39,040 nt of DNA from Dysgonamonadaceae bacterium (GTDB lineage: Bacteria > Bacteroidota > Bacteroidia > Bacteroidales > Azobacteroidaceae). Positions 31,897-38,134 of the stretch are shown in pieces (the stretch's first letter is position 1; each line of letters opens with the position of its first letter). The translations under genes and the position numbers were made by a program. The notes beneath the pieces were generated by a model. It had not been told where the DNA came from. It was given only the letters and a program-made list of their open reading frames with translations, and made no database searches. The stretch lies in NCBI GenBank assembly GCA_031269685.1, contig JAISYU010000054.1:1-39040 (forward strand). Reading direction: 5' to 3'.

Positions 31897-32634
31897 CTAA
31901 AAAGGTGTTTTGTTAAATGATAATTCCAATCCGGAATCTGCTATGTGCACGGTTTTTCCGGTGGCTTTGCGTATGCCTTCCTTAAATTCCTGCTGCGCAT
32001 GGCTGTTACTGTTGGAAAGATGTATCAGCACTATATTGTTTACCGCCCGCAAGTCGTTTGCAAGCAGAGTTTTAATACATGTGTCATACGACATGTGGCT
32101 TTGCAATGTCCGATTTCTCTGTACTGCCGATATTCTTCCATTCCGCGTGTTTTCATCTAAAATATCCATGCGATAATTTACCTCAATTAGGATATTGTTA
32201 AGCGTCAGGAATCGTTTAGGGCAATAGTAACAATCCGTAAGAAACAGTATAACTCCGCTTTCTTTATGATTAATCAGAAACCCCAAACACGGGACATCAT
32301 GCGGAACGTTAAAAGGTATGACCGAAAAATCAGCAATTTCAATTTGGCTGTTCGGCTCGACTGCAATTAATTTTTCACTCGTTATTCCGCTATCCTGCTT
32401 ATGCTCTTTTGAGACATAAACAGGAATAGCATATTGCAAAAAGTCTTTAATTGCCCGTGAATGATCCGAATGTATGTGACTTGACAGGCAGCCGGCAATC
32501 TTATTGATATTGAAATTCAAAGCGCGTTGCACTTCTGCAAACTTTACGCCCGCTTCCAATATCAGGGCTTCGCTATCATTTTCTAAAATGTAGCAATTCC
32601 CCGCACTTGAACTACCTAATACTTTCAGTTTCAT
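31897..32634 (-). CDS. MBL-fold metallo-hydrolase, putative nuclease
   Basis: I moved the start from 32745 to the ATG at 32634 (MKLKVLGSSSAGNCYIL). The longer version begins inside the RecT gene and merely reads its repeat in another frame. The 245-aa protein has strand GSSSAGNCYIL, the metal site HIHSDH (53-58), a further His in VPHDVPCLGFLI, and Asp in VILFLTDCYY, as in the YycJ/WalJ group of MBL hydrolases. DNase activity is plausible, which would supply resected ends to the RecT partner. It follows RecT at 10 bp. Confidence 0.78.
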   Translation of the reverse strand: MKLKVLGSSSAGNCYILENDSEALILEAGVKFAEVQRALNFNINKIAGCLSSHIHSDHSRAIKDFLQYAIPVYVSKEHKQDSGITSEKLIAVEPNSQIEIADFSVIPFNVPHDVPCLGFLINHKESGVILFLTDCYYCPKRFLTLNNILIEVNYRMDILDENTRNGRISAVQRNRTLQSHMSYDTCIKTLLANDLRAVNNIVLIHLSNSNSHAQQEFKEGIRKATGKTVHIADSGLELSFNKTPF

Positions 32635-32644
32635 ACGGCAACAG

Positions 32645-33415
32645 TTAAAAATCGGGCTGTGCGCCTTGTTGTTGTTGCGCTTCAGTTCTTGGGGCTTCAG
32701 TTCTTGGGGCTTCAGTTCGTGTGTTTGGCTCAGAAGCTTCTGCAAAACTTAAAGGCGTTCCGGTGTTTGCTTTCTCCGAGACTTCCTGTTTGACCTTTTC
32801 TGTGACATCTTCGTAGGGTACATCCTGCACCCCCTGCTCTTCGGCTGTGTACATTGCGCCGAGTTGCGTCGGAAACGCTTCCCGCAACGCCTGTACGATA
32901 GCAGTTTTCCTTATCATCGTGGACTTTTTTTCATTCCACAATGCCTGTTTCTTGTCGTATTCAGAGAGAGACACACGTGATACATACGGGAATTTGCGAT
33001 CCTTGCGGTGCACCTCAGCCCATCCGCCGAGCAATACATCAGTAGGAAGGCTGAAATTTCCCTCTACTTCTATAATGTCGTTGCCGCGCTTGATGATCAA
33101 TCCGGCTTTGAATCCGTCATACTCGGCGCATTGTTCGGCTCGTTTCATTAGCGCCTCTTTGCTGACAACCATCTGAGCCGGACTGTTGCCAAACTTTATT
33201 AAATAGGCTTCTTTTAAGAATGGGTTTAACTGATTGTATTTGCAGATGCAAATAAATTGTGTTAAATCCTGATCGGTGACTTTGCCGTCACCCTTTGTCA
33301 GGAAATCCCTTACTATCGGATATGACAATGTCACATCTTCACCTGCCACCTTATAAGTGGTTTTACCTCTGTCTTTGTCCTGCACAACAGGACTGTTTGT
33401 CTGTCTGTGTTCCAT
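32645..33415 (-). CDS. RecT/Bet-family single-strand annealing protein
   Basis: A 256-aa protein with the Bet/RecT core from about residue 45: LTQFICICKYNQLNPFLKEAYLIKFGN, AQMVVSKEALMKRAEQ, DGFKAGLIIKRGNDII, LLGGWAEVHRKDRKFPYVSRVSLSEYDK and STMIRKTAIVQALREAFPTQLGAMY. It anneals complementary strands during phage recombination. The C-terminal 50 residues are disordered and contain RTEAP repeats encoded by 15-bp tandem DNA repeats. It lies between the SMC-like ATPase and the MBL gene. Confidence 0.9.
   Translation of the reverse strand: MEHRQTNSPVVQDKDRGKTTYKVAGEDVTLSYPIVRDFLTKGDGKVTDQDLTQFICICKYNQLNPFLKEAYLIKFGNSPAQMVVSKEALMKRAEQCAEYDGFKAGLIIKRGNDIIEVEGNFSLPTDVLLGGWAEVHRKDRKFPYVSRVSLSEYDKKQALWNEKKSTMIRKTAIVQALREAFPTQLGAMYTAEEQGVQDVPYEDVTEKVKQEVSEKANTGTPLSFAEASEPNTRTEAPRTEAPRTEAQQQQGAQPDF
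32681..32721 (-). repeat. 15-bp tandem repeat in the RecT tail
   Basis: TTCAGTTCTTGGGGC repeats twice exactly (32681-32695, 32696-32710) with a third partial copy (TTCAGTTCGTG). It encodes RTEAP units in frame, so copy number could change tail length without a frameshift. Confidence 0.8.
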
Positions 33416-33426
33416 ATTAAACTATT

Positions 33427-35400
33427 TTAATTGATTGTAAGTTCTTTACATGAAGCGTCAACAATCAAATTGATTATTTGACTGTTAATCGGAGGTATCT
33501 CCGTAACGCTTTCTCGGTTGTCGATAAAGATAGGAGCGCAAGCGCCGTTGAAATCGCACAGGGTTTTTATTATATCCAACCCGATGTTTATTTTATCTGC
33601 GTTGTTGGTATCTAAAAACTTCGCGCCTGTTGCCTTGCTGATAAGGATGCAATCCGGCTTTTCTCCTCCGTTAATCTGCTGGGAAAACATCTTAAACCGT
33701 ACCAAATTGAATTTGAGATTTACGCGGCGTTCTACCTCGTTCATTTGTTCCTTTACCAATGAATCAGCAATAAACTCTTGCTTTTCGAGGTCGGCTTTTT
33801 GTTGCGCAAGGGCTTTTTCCTCTTTCAGTAGTTCGGCTTTCCTCTTGTTGTTGGCGTCGATTACGTCCTTTAATGAGAAATTCCGGTTTATGTTGTCTAA
33901 CAGCGTTTGCATTTCTCGCTTTTTTGCTGTCAGTTCGACATTGTCCGGCGTCGCAGGACGTGAGTTAAGCGATGCTTGCAGTTTGTCTATTTTTCCCTGA
34001 ATAACGTTGTATGCAGGTATATCAGAAGGCAATGTTGCTTCAAGCCTTGCAGGTGGGTTGGTGAGTTTTGCCCCGTATTGCTCTAATAGAGGTTTATTAG
34101 CCTCTATCTTGACGGTGATTGCCTCAATGTCGGCTTTCATTTCCTCATTGCGGCTCTCCAACTCCGTCTTGCGGGATGCAAAAGATTTGCCTTCAATGTT
34201 TATCTTTTGCAGAGAGGTTGCTCTTTGCTTCTCAAAGGCTTCCTTAGATTCAAGGATTTTATCCTCCGGATATTTTTGTCCGCAGGTCGGGCAAATCGCA
34301 TCGTCGTTTGGGTTATACTCTTTGGCGTTTTCATCCGTGTATTCCTTCCGTTTTGCGGTTAATTGAATATTCAAGTCCGCAATTTTTAGCAGGTTGGTAC
34401 GTATTCCTGCCTTAATATTCTCTATCTCCCGAAGGGAATTATCGTTCTGCCGCGTCAAAGTAGTATAAAGGGCTTCCGTTTCGTAATACCCTGCGTACTC
34501 TTTGTTATACGCTTCACGTTCTTCCTGCTGAACCTGGAAGATCGCCTGTTGCTGCTCGCTTTTCAGGGTGTTTATCTCTCCCTGAATTTTGAGTTGCGCT
34601 TCGTGTTCCTGTCGGCTTGCTTCTGAGACATTTTTAAGCGCGGCTTCTATGTCCTCCAATTCTTTTTGTGCTGCCTGCCGCTCGGCTTCGAGAGCAGCAA
34701 AATCCGGCGTTGCCGGCGTCGCCCTTGTTACCTCGTCAATGCGGGCGGGAATTAACTCCAAAGCCTCCTTGATTTTCTTTTTCCTTGCGGAAATCTCGGC
34801 TTTGTAATCCGCAAGGCTTTTGCCGGATAACTTTGCGAGCAGTTCTGTAAACTCGGCGCGGTCGTTGGCGATTTCTTCCAACGTTATGCTGCCCGCGATA
34901 CGCAGCAGCATCTCGCGTTGCACTTGCCAATCAAGGCGCGGGAAATGAAGCGGGTTGGTCAGCATACGGAACAAGTCCTCGCTGATAATATCATTTACCT
35001 TTGCCTTGTATTCGCTTTCCTTCAAAGGTACGCCGTTATAGAAATAGGACGTCGTATTCCCCTTTAATTCGGGCTCTGCTTTACCGCGTGGCGTTACCCA
35101 ATCTTCCGACAGAACGCGGCGGAGTTCTACCGTTTGCCCGTCCACGTCCAGCAGTGCCGTTACTTCGTGGTCAAGTCTCGGAATAACTTTGCCGGTTGTG
35201 TCGTTGGTTTTTATTCCGAACTTCGTGTCACTGTTACCGGCGGCATCCTTACCGAACAACACCCAGTTAAAGGCGTCTGCGATGGTGCTTTTGCCGGTAG
35301 CGTTTGCGCCGCGGACCTCCGTAACCTGTCCAAAATCTATTGTCAGGCTCTTAATGCCCTTGAAGTTTACGAGGTTCATTTGTTTAATCCCTACCTCCAT
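33427..35400 (-). CDS. SMC/SbcC/Rad50-like ATPase
   Basis: The start was moved from 35493 to the ATG at 35400 (MEVGIKQMNLVNFKGIKSLTIDF), 2 bp after the stop of the HTH gene. The 657-aa protein has Walker A GANATGKST (31-39), the AFNWVLFGKD helix, long coiled-coil arms on either side of a CPTCGQKYPEDK hook (about 390), and a C-terminal half-domain with the Walker B-like CAPIFIDNRESV and INLIVDAS. Such ATPases hold DNA ends and normally pair with an SbcD/Mre11 nuclease; none is encoded here, but an MBL-fold hydrolase and RecT follow. Probably phage recombination or end processing. Confidence 0.82.
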   Translation of the reverse strand: MEVGIKQMNLVNFKGIKSLTIDFGQVTEVRGANATGKSTIADAFNWVLFGKDAAGNSDTKFGIKTNDTTGKVIPRLDHEVTALLDVDGQTVELRRVLSEDWVTPRGKAEPELKGNTTSYFYNGVPLKESEYKAKVNDIISEDLFRMLTNPLHFPRLDWQVQREMLLRIAGSITLEEIANDRAEFTELLAKLSGKSLADYKAEISARKKKIKEALELIPARIDEVTRATPATPDFAALEAERQAAQKELEDIEAALKNVSEASRQEHEAQLKIQGEINTLKSEQQQAIFQVQQEEREAYNKEYAGYYETEALYTTLTRQNDNSLREIENIKAGIRTNLLKIADLNIQLTAKRKEYTDENAKEYNPNDDAICPTCGQKYPEDKILESKEAFEKQRATSLQKINIEGKSFASRKTELESRNEEMKADIEAITVKIEANKPLLEQYGAKLTNPPARLEATLPSDIPAYNVIQGKIDKLQASLNSRPATPDNVELTAKKREMQTLLDNINRNFSLKDVIDANNKRKAELLKEEKALAQQKADLEKQEFIADSLVKEQMNEVERRVNLKFNLVRFKMFSQQINGGEKPDCILISKATGAKFLDTNNADKINIGLDIIKTLCDFNGACAPIFIDNRESVTEIPPINSQIINLIVDASCKELTIN

Positions 35401-35402
35401 AC

Positions 35403-35684
35403 TTACCCCTCCAAAATCTTTTTTACGTCCGACATCCGATACATGCGTTTGCCGCCCACTTCTATGGAGCGCAAATAATTTTCTTTGTGCCACCGCCAGA
35501 GGGTGGAGAGATCTACGGACAACGTTTTCGCCGTCCGCTTGCGAGTAAGGTACTGTTCGGCGGGCTGTTCCTCCTTTTCGTAAATGGAACGCGCGCCGTC
35601 CAGAATCCTGTTCGCAAAATCATTCAGTTGTTCGCCCGTGAGCGAGATAACGATGTTCTGTTTGTTTAAAATTTCTTCGATCAT
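35403..35684 (-). CDS. Small HTH (excisionase/MerR-like) DNA-binding protein
   Basis: A 93-aa protein. The second half QYLTRKRTAKTLSVDLSTLWRWHKENYLRSIEVGGKRMYRMSDVKKIL is an HTH_17/excisionase-type winged helix. The first half (LTGEQLNDFANRILDGARSIYEK) is helical. Small proteins like this are common in Bacteroides mobile elements as excisionases or local regulators. It is the first gene of the recombination set and lies directly behind the structured leader. Confidence 0.7.
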   Translation of the reverse strand: MIEEILNKQNIVISLTGEQLNDFANRILDGARSIYEKEEQPAEQYLTRKRTAKTLSVDLSTLWRWHKENYLRSIEVGGKRMYRMSDVKKILEG

Positions 35685-35700
35685 CTCTTTTTAATTAAAA

Positions 35701-35773
35701 ATCCCGCTCGGCTGCCCTCTTGCGAGGTGGTCAGTACAGCCTTGCGGGTTTTATTCATTTTAACGCCTGACCA
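35701..35773 (-). ncRNA. Structured leader/attenuator with GNRA tetraloop and pseudoknot potential
   Basis: On the minus strand, 5'-CCCGC AA GGCTG (9-nt internal loop) CCTC-GCAA-GAGG G CAGCC GA GCGGG-ATTTTTAATT. Three nested stems close on a GCAA tetraloop, followed by a U-rich run 17 bp before the HTH start codon. The internal loop CTGACCA (35728-35734) is a perfect 7-nt complement of TGGTCAG at 35767-35773 just upstream, allowing a pseudoknot or an alternative antiterminator fold. The GNRA loop exists only on the minus strand, so RNA function is favoured. Confidence 0.55.
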
Positions 35774-35789
35774 TCGCGCTAAATATTCT

Positions 35790-35851
35790 AAAAAAGCAGC
35801 CGGAAAACATCCCCGTGATGTTCATTAATAGACGGTAGCCTTCGGGCTGCT
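35790..35851 (-). terminator. Terminator-like structured element
   Basis: Minus strand AGCAGCC (35845-35851) pairs 7 bp with GGCTGCT (35795-35801), followed by six T. Inside are a hairpin AACATC-ACGGG-GATGTT (35806-35822) and a competing AGCC-CGAA-GGCT stem that would disrupt the terminator. This is the arrangement of an attenuator. Confidence 0.5.
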
Positions 35852-35857
35852 GTGGGT

Positions 35858-35959
35858 ATAAAGAGGTACACTTCGAATCGTGTAATACCATCCACGTTGT
35901 TCTCGGTATCCTACTTGTCCTCCTTAAACAGTACCGACTTTCAGAAAATACCTCTTTAT
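35858..35959 (-). ncRNA. Hairpin-enclosed non-coding domain, unknown
   Basis: An 11-bp perfect inverted repeat, ATAAAGAGGTA and TACCTCTTTAT (plus-strand copies 35858-35868 and 35949-35959), encloses 80 nt without an ORF. That interior includes ACAC-GATTCGAA-GTGT (tRNA T-arm-like but with an 8-nt loop) and alternative stems CGGTA/TACCG and ATACC/GGTAT. It lies between the tRNA and the attenuator and is best read as part of one structured RNA of about 260 nt. Confidence 0.4.
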
Positions 35960-35964
35960 GTCAG

Positions 35965-36036
35965 TTGGGGATAGCAGATTCGAACTGCTGCCTGCGACCG
36001 ATGAGGTTCGCCGTGTTACCACTACACTAATCCCCT
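35965..36036 (-). tRNA. tRNA-like gene, unusual anticodon arm (probably CAT)
   Basis: Minus strand. The acceptor stem has GGGGAT paired with ATCCCC (6 bp; the 1-72 position is A-A). The remaining parts are T8, a D-arm GTGT-AGTGGTA-ACAC with the GG pair, an anticodon arm, variable AGGC, and a T-arm AGCAG-TTCGAAT-CTGCT with a perfect T-loop. CCA is not encoded. The anticodon arm GCGAACCTCATCGGTCGC is 18 nt, one too many: a bulged A gives stem GCGA-C/GTCGC and loop CTCATCG with anticodon CAT; otherwise an 8-nt loop. Isotype therefore uncertain. Confidence 0.6.
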
Positions 36037-36130
36037 GTGCGTGTCTTCCCACGCTGCCAGGAGGGTTCCACTTTAACAAGGCTGACGTTAAACCCTCCGA
36101 ACGACACCAGCGCTGCCAGATTTCTTTATG
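36037..36130 (-). other. Structured non-coding gap 5' of the tRNA
   Basis: No ORF. On the minus strand GGAGGGTTTAAC...GTTAAAGTGGAACCCTCC forms a long hairpin (8 + 6 bp with an internal loop), flanked by direct repeats CTGGCAGCG and complementary GTGTC/GACAC. CTGACATAAAGA occurs at its start (about 36124-36135) and again right after the tRNA (about 35953-35964), suggesting repeated RNA-flanking units. Confidence 0.45.
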
Positions 36131-36349
36131 TCAGGGGAGTTGTTCCGCGTCCCCCTTTTCCGTTAGGAATTTACCTAACTTGCTTCTCCAAAACTCATCT
36201 GTCCAGCCCTTGTTCTGGGCGTGGATTAGTAGCCACGTGGAAATACAAAACCAGGCAAAGCCTATCACCGCCGCACATAGCGGCTCTTCGATCGCCAACC
36301 CCATGAGGCTGACGAACCAGTTGATTTGAATTAATGCTGCTTTTTTCAT
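36131..36349 (-). CDS. Small membrane protein (72 aa)
   Basis: A 72-aa protein with a first hydrophobic stretch (IQINWFVSLMGLAI) and a clear second one (LCAAVIGFAWFCISTWLLIHA), then a charged amphipathic C-terminus (GWTDEFWRSKLGKFLTEKGDAEQLP). One or two membrane spans. Its stop is the TGA of the CTGACATAAAGA repeat ahead of the structured region. Unknown function; superinfection exclusion or holin-like roles are possible but unsupported. Confidence 0.55.
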   Translation of the reverse strand: MKKAALIQINWFVSLMGLAIEEPLCAAVIGFAWFCISTWLLIHAQNKGWTDEFWRSKLGKFLTEKGDAEQLP

Positions 36350-36370
36350 TGCTTATTATTATTAAAATTG

Positions 36371-37063
36371 TTATTCCTCGATCGACCGGATTTTCTCCGC
36401 GCCATAGGCATTGCGCACAAGGTTAAAAAATTCACTTAGGGAGATTTCATCCCTGTCCAAATCTAAATTGTGACTTTTTGCGAACTCCATCCGTCCTAAT
36501 TCGCAAGAACCCGTCAATCTGCCGTGCCAATTAAAGAAGTACCGTACGGGATACTTCTTTGTTGGCGATACTTCTGCCTTGAATAACGCGGCAGTCTCCT
36601 CAAACGAAGCTGAAGAGAAGTATTTATTCTCAGCGTCCTGCAAGGCTTTCCTCGCGGTTTCCCCGTGCGCAAAGTAGCCATTGTATTTTGCAATAAAGGC
36701 TTCTTTAAATGTGAAATCATCCTGCACAATACCGACCTTTGCGAGGTCTCCCTTTACGGAGAAAAACACACATGGGATGTTGTCCACATACCAGACATCC
36801 CAACCATTTAGTTTGGTCAGGACGGATTTGTAGTCGGTTTTGTATCCGCGAGCCTTAAACTCGCTATTGCCAGAGCCATTGCCATAACCATCGCCATCGC
36901 CATAGCCAGAGCCATAGCCATAGCCATCGCCATAGCCAGAGCCATCGCCAGAGCCATAGCCAGAGCCATTGCCATTGTCATAGCCATAGCCATAGCCATT
37001 GCCAGAGCCAGAGCCATCGCTGCGCCCGCTACCGGACAGGAAGATTTTTATTGAATCTTCCAT
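36371..37063 (-). CDS. Glycine-repeat protein with C-terminal globular domain (DUF7666-like)
   Basis: Start moved from 37174 to the ATG at 37063 (MEDSIKIFLSGSGRSDGSG), a 16-bp overlap with the upstream gene. Residues of about 10-68 are a low-complexity run of GYG/GSG/GDG/GNG. The rest (GWDVWYVDNIPCVFFSVKGDLAKVGIV ... NGYFAHGETARKALQDAENK ... FNWHGRLTGSCELGRMEFAKSHNLDLD ... SEFFNLVRNAYGAEKI) is globular and fits the DUF7666-type domain found with such repeats in gut phages; a WHxxLTGSCxxGR motif stands out. Function unknown. The repeat is in frame and could vary in length. Confidence 0.65.
   Translation of the reverse strand: MEDSIKIFLSGSGRSDGSGSGNGYGYGYDNGNGSGYGSGDGSGYGDGYGYGSGYGDGDGYGNGSGNSEFKARGYKTDYKSVLTKLNGWDVWYVDNIPCVFFSVKGDLAKVGIVQDDFTFKEAFIAKYNGYFAHGETARKALQDAENKYFSSASFEETAALFKAEVSPTKKYPVRYFFNWHGRLTGSCELGRMEFAKSHNLDLDRDEISLSEFFNLVRNAYGAEKIRSIEE
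36869..37020 (-). repeat. Hexamer-based tandem repeat (GCCATA/GCCATC/GCCAGA)
   Basis: About 150 bp of degenerate 6-bp units on the plus strand encode the glycine-rich run. All units are 6 bp, so gain or loss keeps the frame. Slippage-prone. Confidence 0.85.
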
Positions 37064-37356
37064 ACGGGAACGGCGTTGATGTTCTCTACCGCTGCATCTG
37101 TGCAGGGCAGTACTTCGATTGTTTGAGGAAGGTAAACACCTTCCTGGTCTATTATAGTCATGGCAAATCTGCACTCTTTAGGGCGCTTTACGCCTTCGAG
37201 TGCAAGTTGGGACAGACTTGCCGCGCCCGCCCAATAGTGGATTCGGCGCGCGTTTATGACTACACATTCCGTCCCTTTTAAGGACTTGATGTTCCCGAAC
37301 CACACTCCGGCGGAGTAGGTGCGGATGATGTAAAATTTCTTTTCGTTTGTGTTCAT
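37048..37356 (-). CDS. DUF6948-like phage protein
   Basis: A 102-aa protein: FYIIRTYSAGVWFGNIKSLKGTECVVINARRIHYWAGAASLSQLALEGVKRPKECRF ... IEVLPCTDAAVENINAVPVWKIQ. The YSAGV.aG ... ArRi.yWaGAaSLsqlA.eGvk ... EilpCt..A...i..vpvWk pattern is that of the DUF6948 family widespread in tailed phages, of unknown function, often beside glycine-repeat genes as here. Confidence 0.78.
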   Translation of the reverse strand: MNTNEKKFYIIRTYSAGVWFGNIKSLKGTECVVINARRIHYWAGAASLSQLALEGVKRPKECRFAMTIIDQEGVYLPQTIEVLPCTDAAVENINAVPVWKIQ

Positions 37357-37365
37357 TTTTTTTAT

Positions 37366-37650
37366 TTATTTATTAATTAAAAGTTTACCTAATTTCTCTG
37401 CTTCTTTTGCCGACAGAAGTTCAGCATAAGAATACAGTCGTTTACTGTTTTTCGACGTGCCCTCTCGAAACGAGTGTATGATATTCATACGTTCGCGGGC
37501 TTTTACCCATGATTCGCCAAACTTGTTGTACGCCTCGCGCTGCGAAAGGCAGTCAGCGACGGGGCAAAACTTTTTTGCATAGTTTGCCGCGCCTAACTCT
37601 GCCATATCAGCGCAAAGTGTCTTTAATTCGTACAAGTCCAGCGTTATCAT
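37366..37650 (-). CDS. Small conserved phage protein, possible DNA-binding (94 aa)
   Basis: A 94-aa protein. DCLSQREAYNKFGESWVKARERMNIIHSFREGTSKNSKRLYSYAELLSA has the look of an HTH_17/MerR-like recognition fold (SqreAyr.fG..wV....G.i...r.G...NS.r.YS..eL), frequent near Bacteroidetes phage switch regions. The N-terminus is helical with two Cys. Moderate support. Confidence 0.55.
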   Translation of the reverse strand: MITLDLYELKTLCADMAELGAANYAKKFCPVADCLSQREAYNKFGESWVKARERMNIIHSFREGTSKNSKRLYSYAELLSAKEAEKLGKLLINK

Positions 37651-37659
37651 AGAAGTGTA

Positions 37660-37908
37660 TTATTTTGTTGACGTCGTTTCCTCTGATACAGAGGATTCCC
37701 AGTCAATCTTTATACCGTATTCTTGGAATAGGTGCTTGATTGCGATCGCCTCTGAGATTTTAGGCTCTCGCACGCCGTTTATGTAATTGCGGATAGCGGC
37801 GTCGGTTGTTACCCCTAAAATAACGCCGAGCCGGTCAAGCACTTCTCTCCCCTTGTTTCGGGGGACTTGCCAGTAGGCGTCTATGATTACACTTTTTTTC
37901 ATACGCAT
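37660..37908 (-). CDS. Cro-like HTH regulator, first gene of the early operon
   Basis: An 82-aa protein. A helix-turn-helix spans KGREVLDRLGVILGVTTDAAIRNYINGVREPKISEAIAIKHLFQEYGI. It is the first leftward gene after the switch and faces the CI-like gene, the position of Cro/early repressors. An alternative ATG at 37902 (MKKSVII) is possible. About 110 nt of leader precede it from the predicted start site. Confidence 0.65.
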   Translation of the reverse strand: MRMKKSVIIDAYWQVPRNKGREVLDRLGVILGVTTDAAIRNYINGVREPKISEAIAIKHLFQEYGIKIDWESSVSEETTSTK

Positions 37909-37937
37909 ATAATTTTTGTTTAGTTTAATTTTCTTTT

Positions 37938-37969
37938 TTTGTCACGCAAGAAACTTTTTAGTATCTTTG
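37938..37969 (+). promoter_or_regulatory. Rightward promoter (repressor side of the switch)
   Basis: TTTG (37938-37941), a 20-bp spacer, TATCTTTG (37962-37969): a complete Bacteroides -33/-7 consensus. Predicted start near 37975, giving a leader of about 160 nt to the repressor ATG at 38135. Confidence 0.8.
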
Positions 37970-38025
37970 CCGTTTGTTTGTGTTTTTGTTTTGCTTTGTT
38001 TTTATATGCATCACAAAACACGCCG

Positions 38026-38057
38026 CAAAGGTAATTCATTTGAATTAAACAACCAAA
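38026..38057 (-). promoter_or_regulatory. Leftward early promoter (Cro side of the switch)
   Basis: Minus strand TTTG (38054-38057), a 20-bp spacer, TACCTTTG (38026-38033): again a complete consensus. Predicted start near 38020, so it faces the rightward promoter and the two transcripts overlap by about 45 nt at their starts. It drives the early operon. Confidence 0.8.
38032..38047. promoter_or_regulatory. Candidate operator 1
   Basis: TAATTCA-TT-TGAATTA is a palindrome with a 2-nt centre lying in the spacer and -7 edge of the leftward promoter. Binding there would block early transcription. Confidence 0.55.
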
Positions 38058-38079
38058 TTTTTTAATTGATTTGCATGAA

Positions 38080-38097
38080 ATTTAGAATATTCTAAAT
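38080..38097. promoter_or_regulatory. Candidate operator 2
   Basis: ATTTAGAATATTCTAAAT is a perfect 18-bp palindrome between the leftward promoter and the repressor start codon, unrelated in sequence to operator 1. It could be the repressor site or a site for the Cro-like protein. Confidence 0.55.
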
Positions 38098-38134
38098 AAG
38101 ACATTATAGTTAATAATTTGTAATACAATAAAAT

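Noticed and set aside
32635-32745. N-terminal extension of the MBL protein (ELKPQELKPQELK)
   Set aside because: It is the RecT-tail 15-bp repeat read in another frame; the fold begins at MKLKVLG.
35858-35959. A second tRNA
   Set aside because: An acceptor-like 11-bp stem and a TTCGAA loop exist, but the T-loop has 8 nt, there is no D-arm and no anticodon arm.
36817-37017. 66-aa MALAMAMAM ORF
   Set aside because: Alternative-frame reading of the hexamer repeat; composition is an artefact of GCCATA/GCCATC units.
36869-37020. Possible CRISPR array
   Set aside because: Repeats are 6-bp units without spacers and lie in a coding frame.
37909-38134. Integrase or attachment site near the switch
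   Set aside because: No tyrosine or serine recombinase motif and no long direct repeat were seen anywhere in the window.
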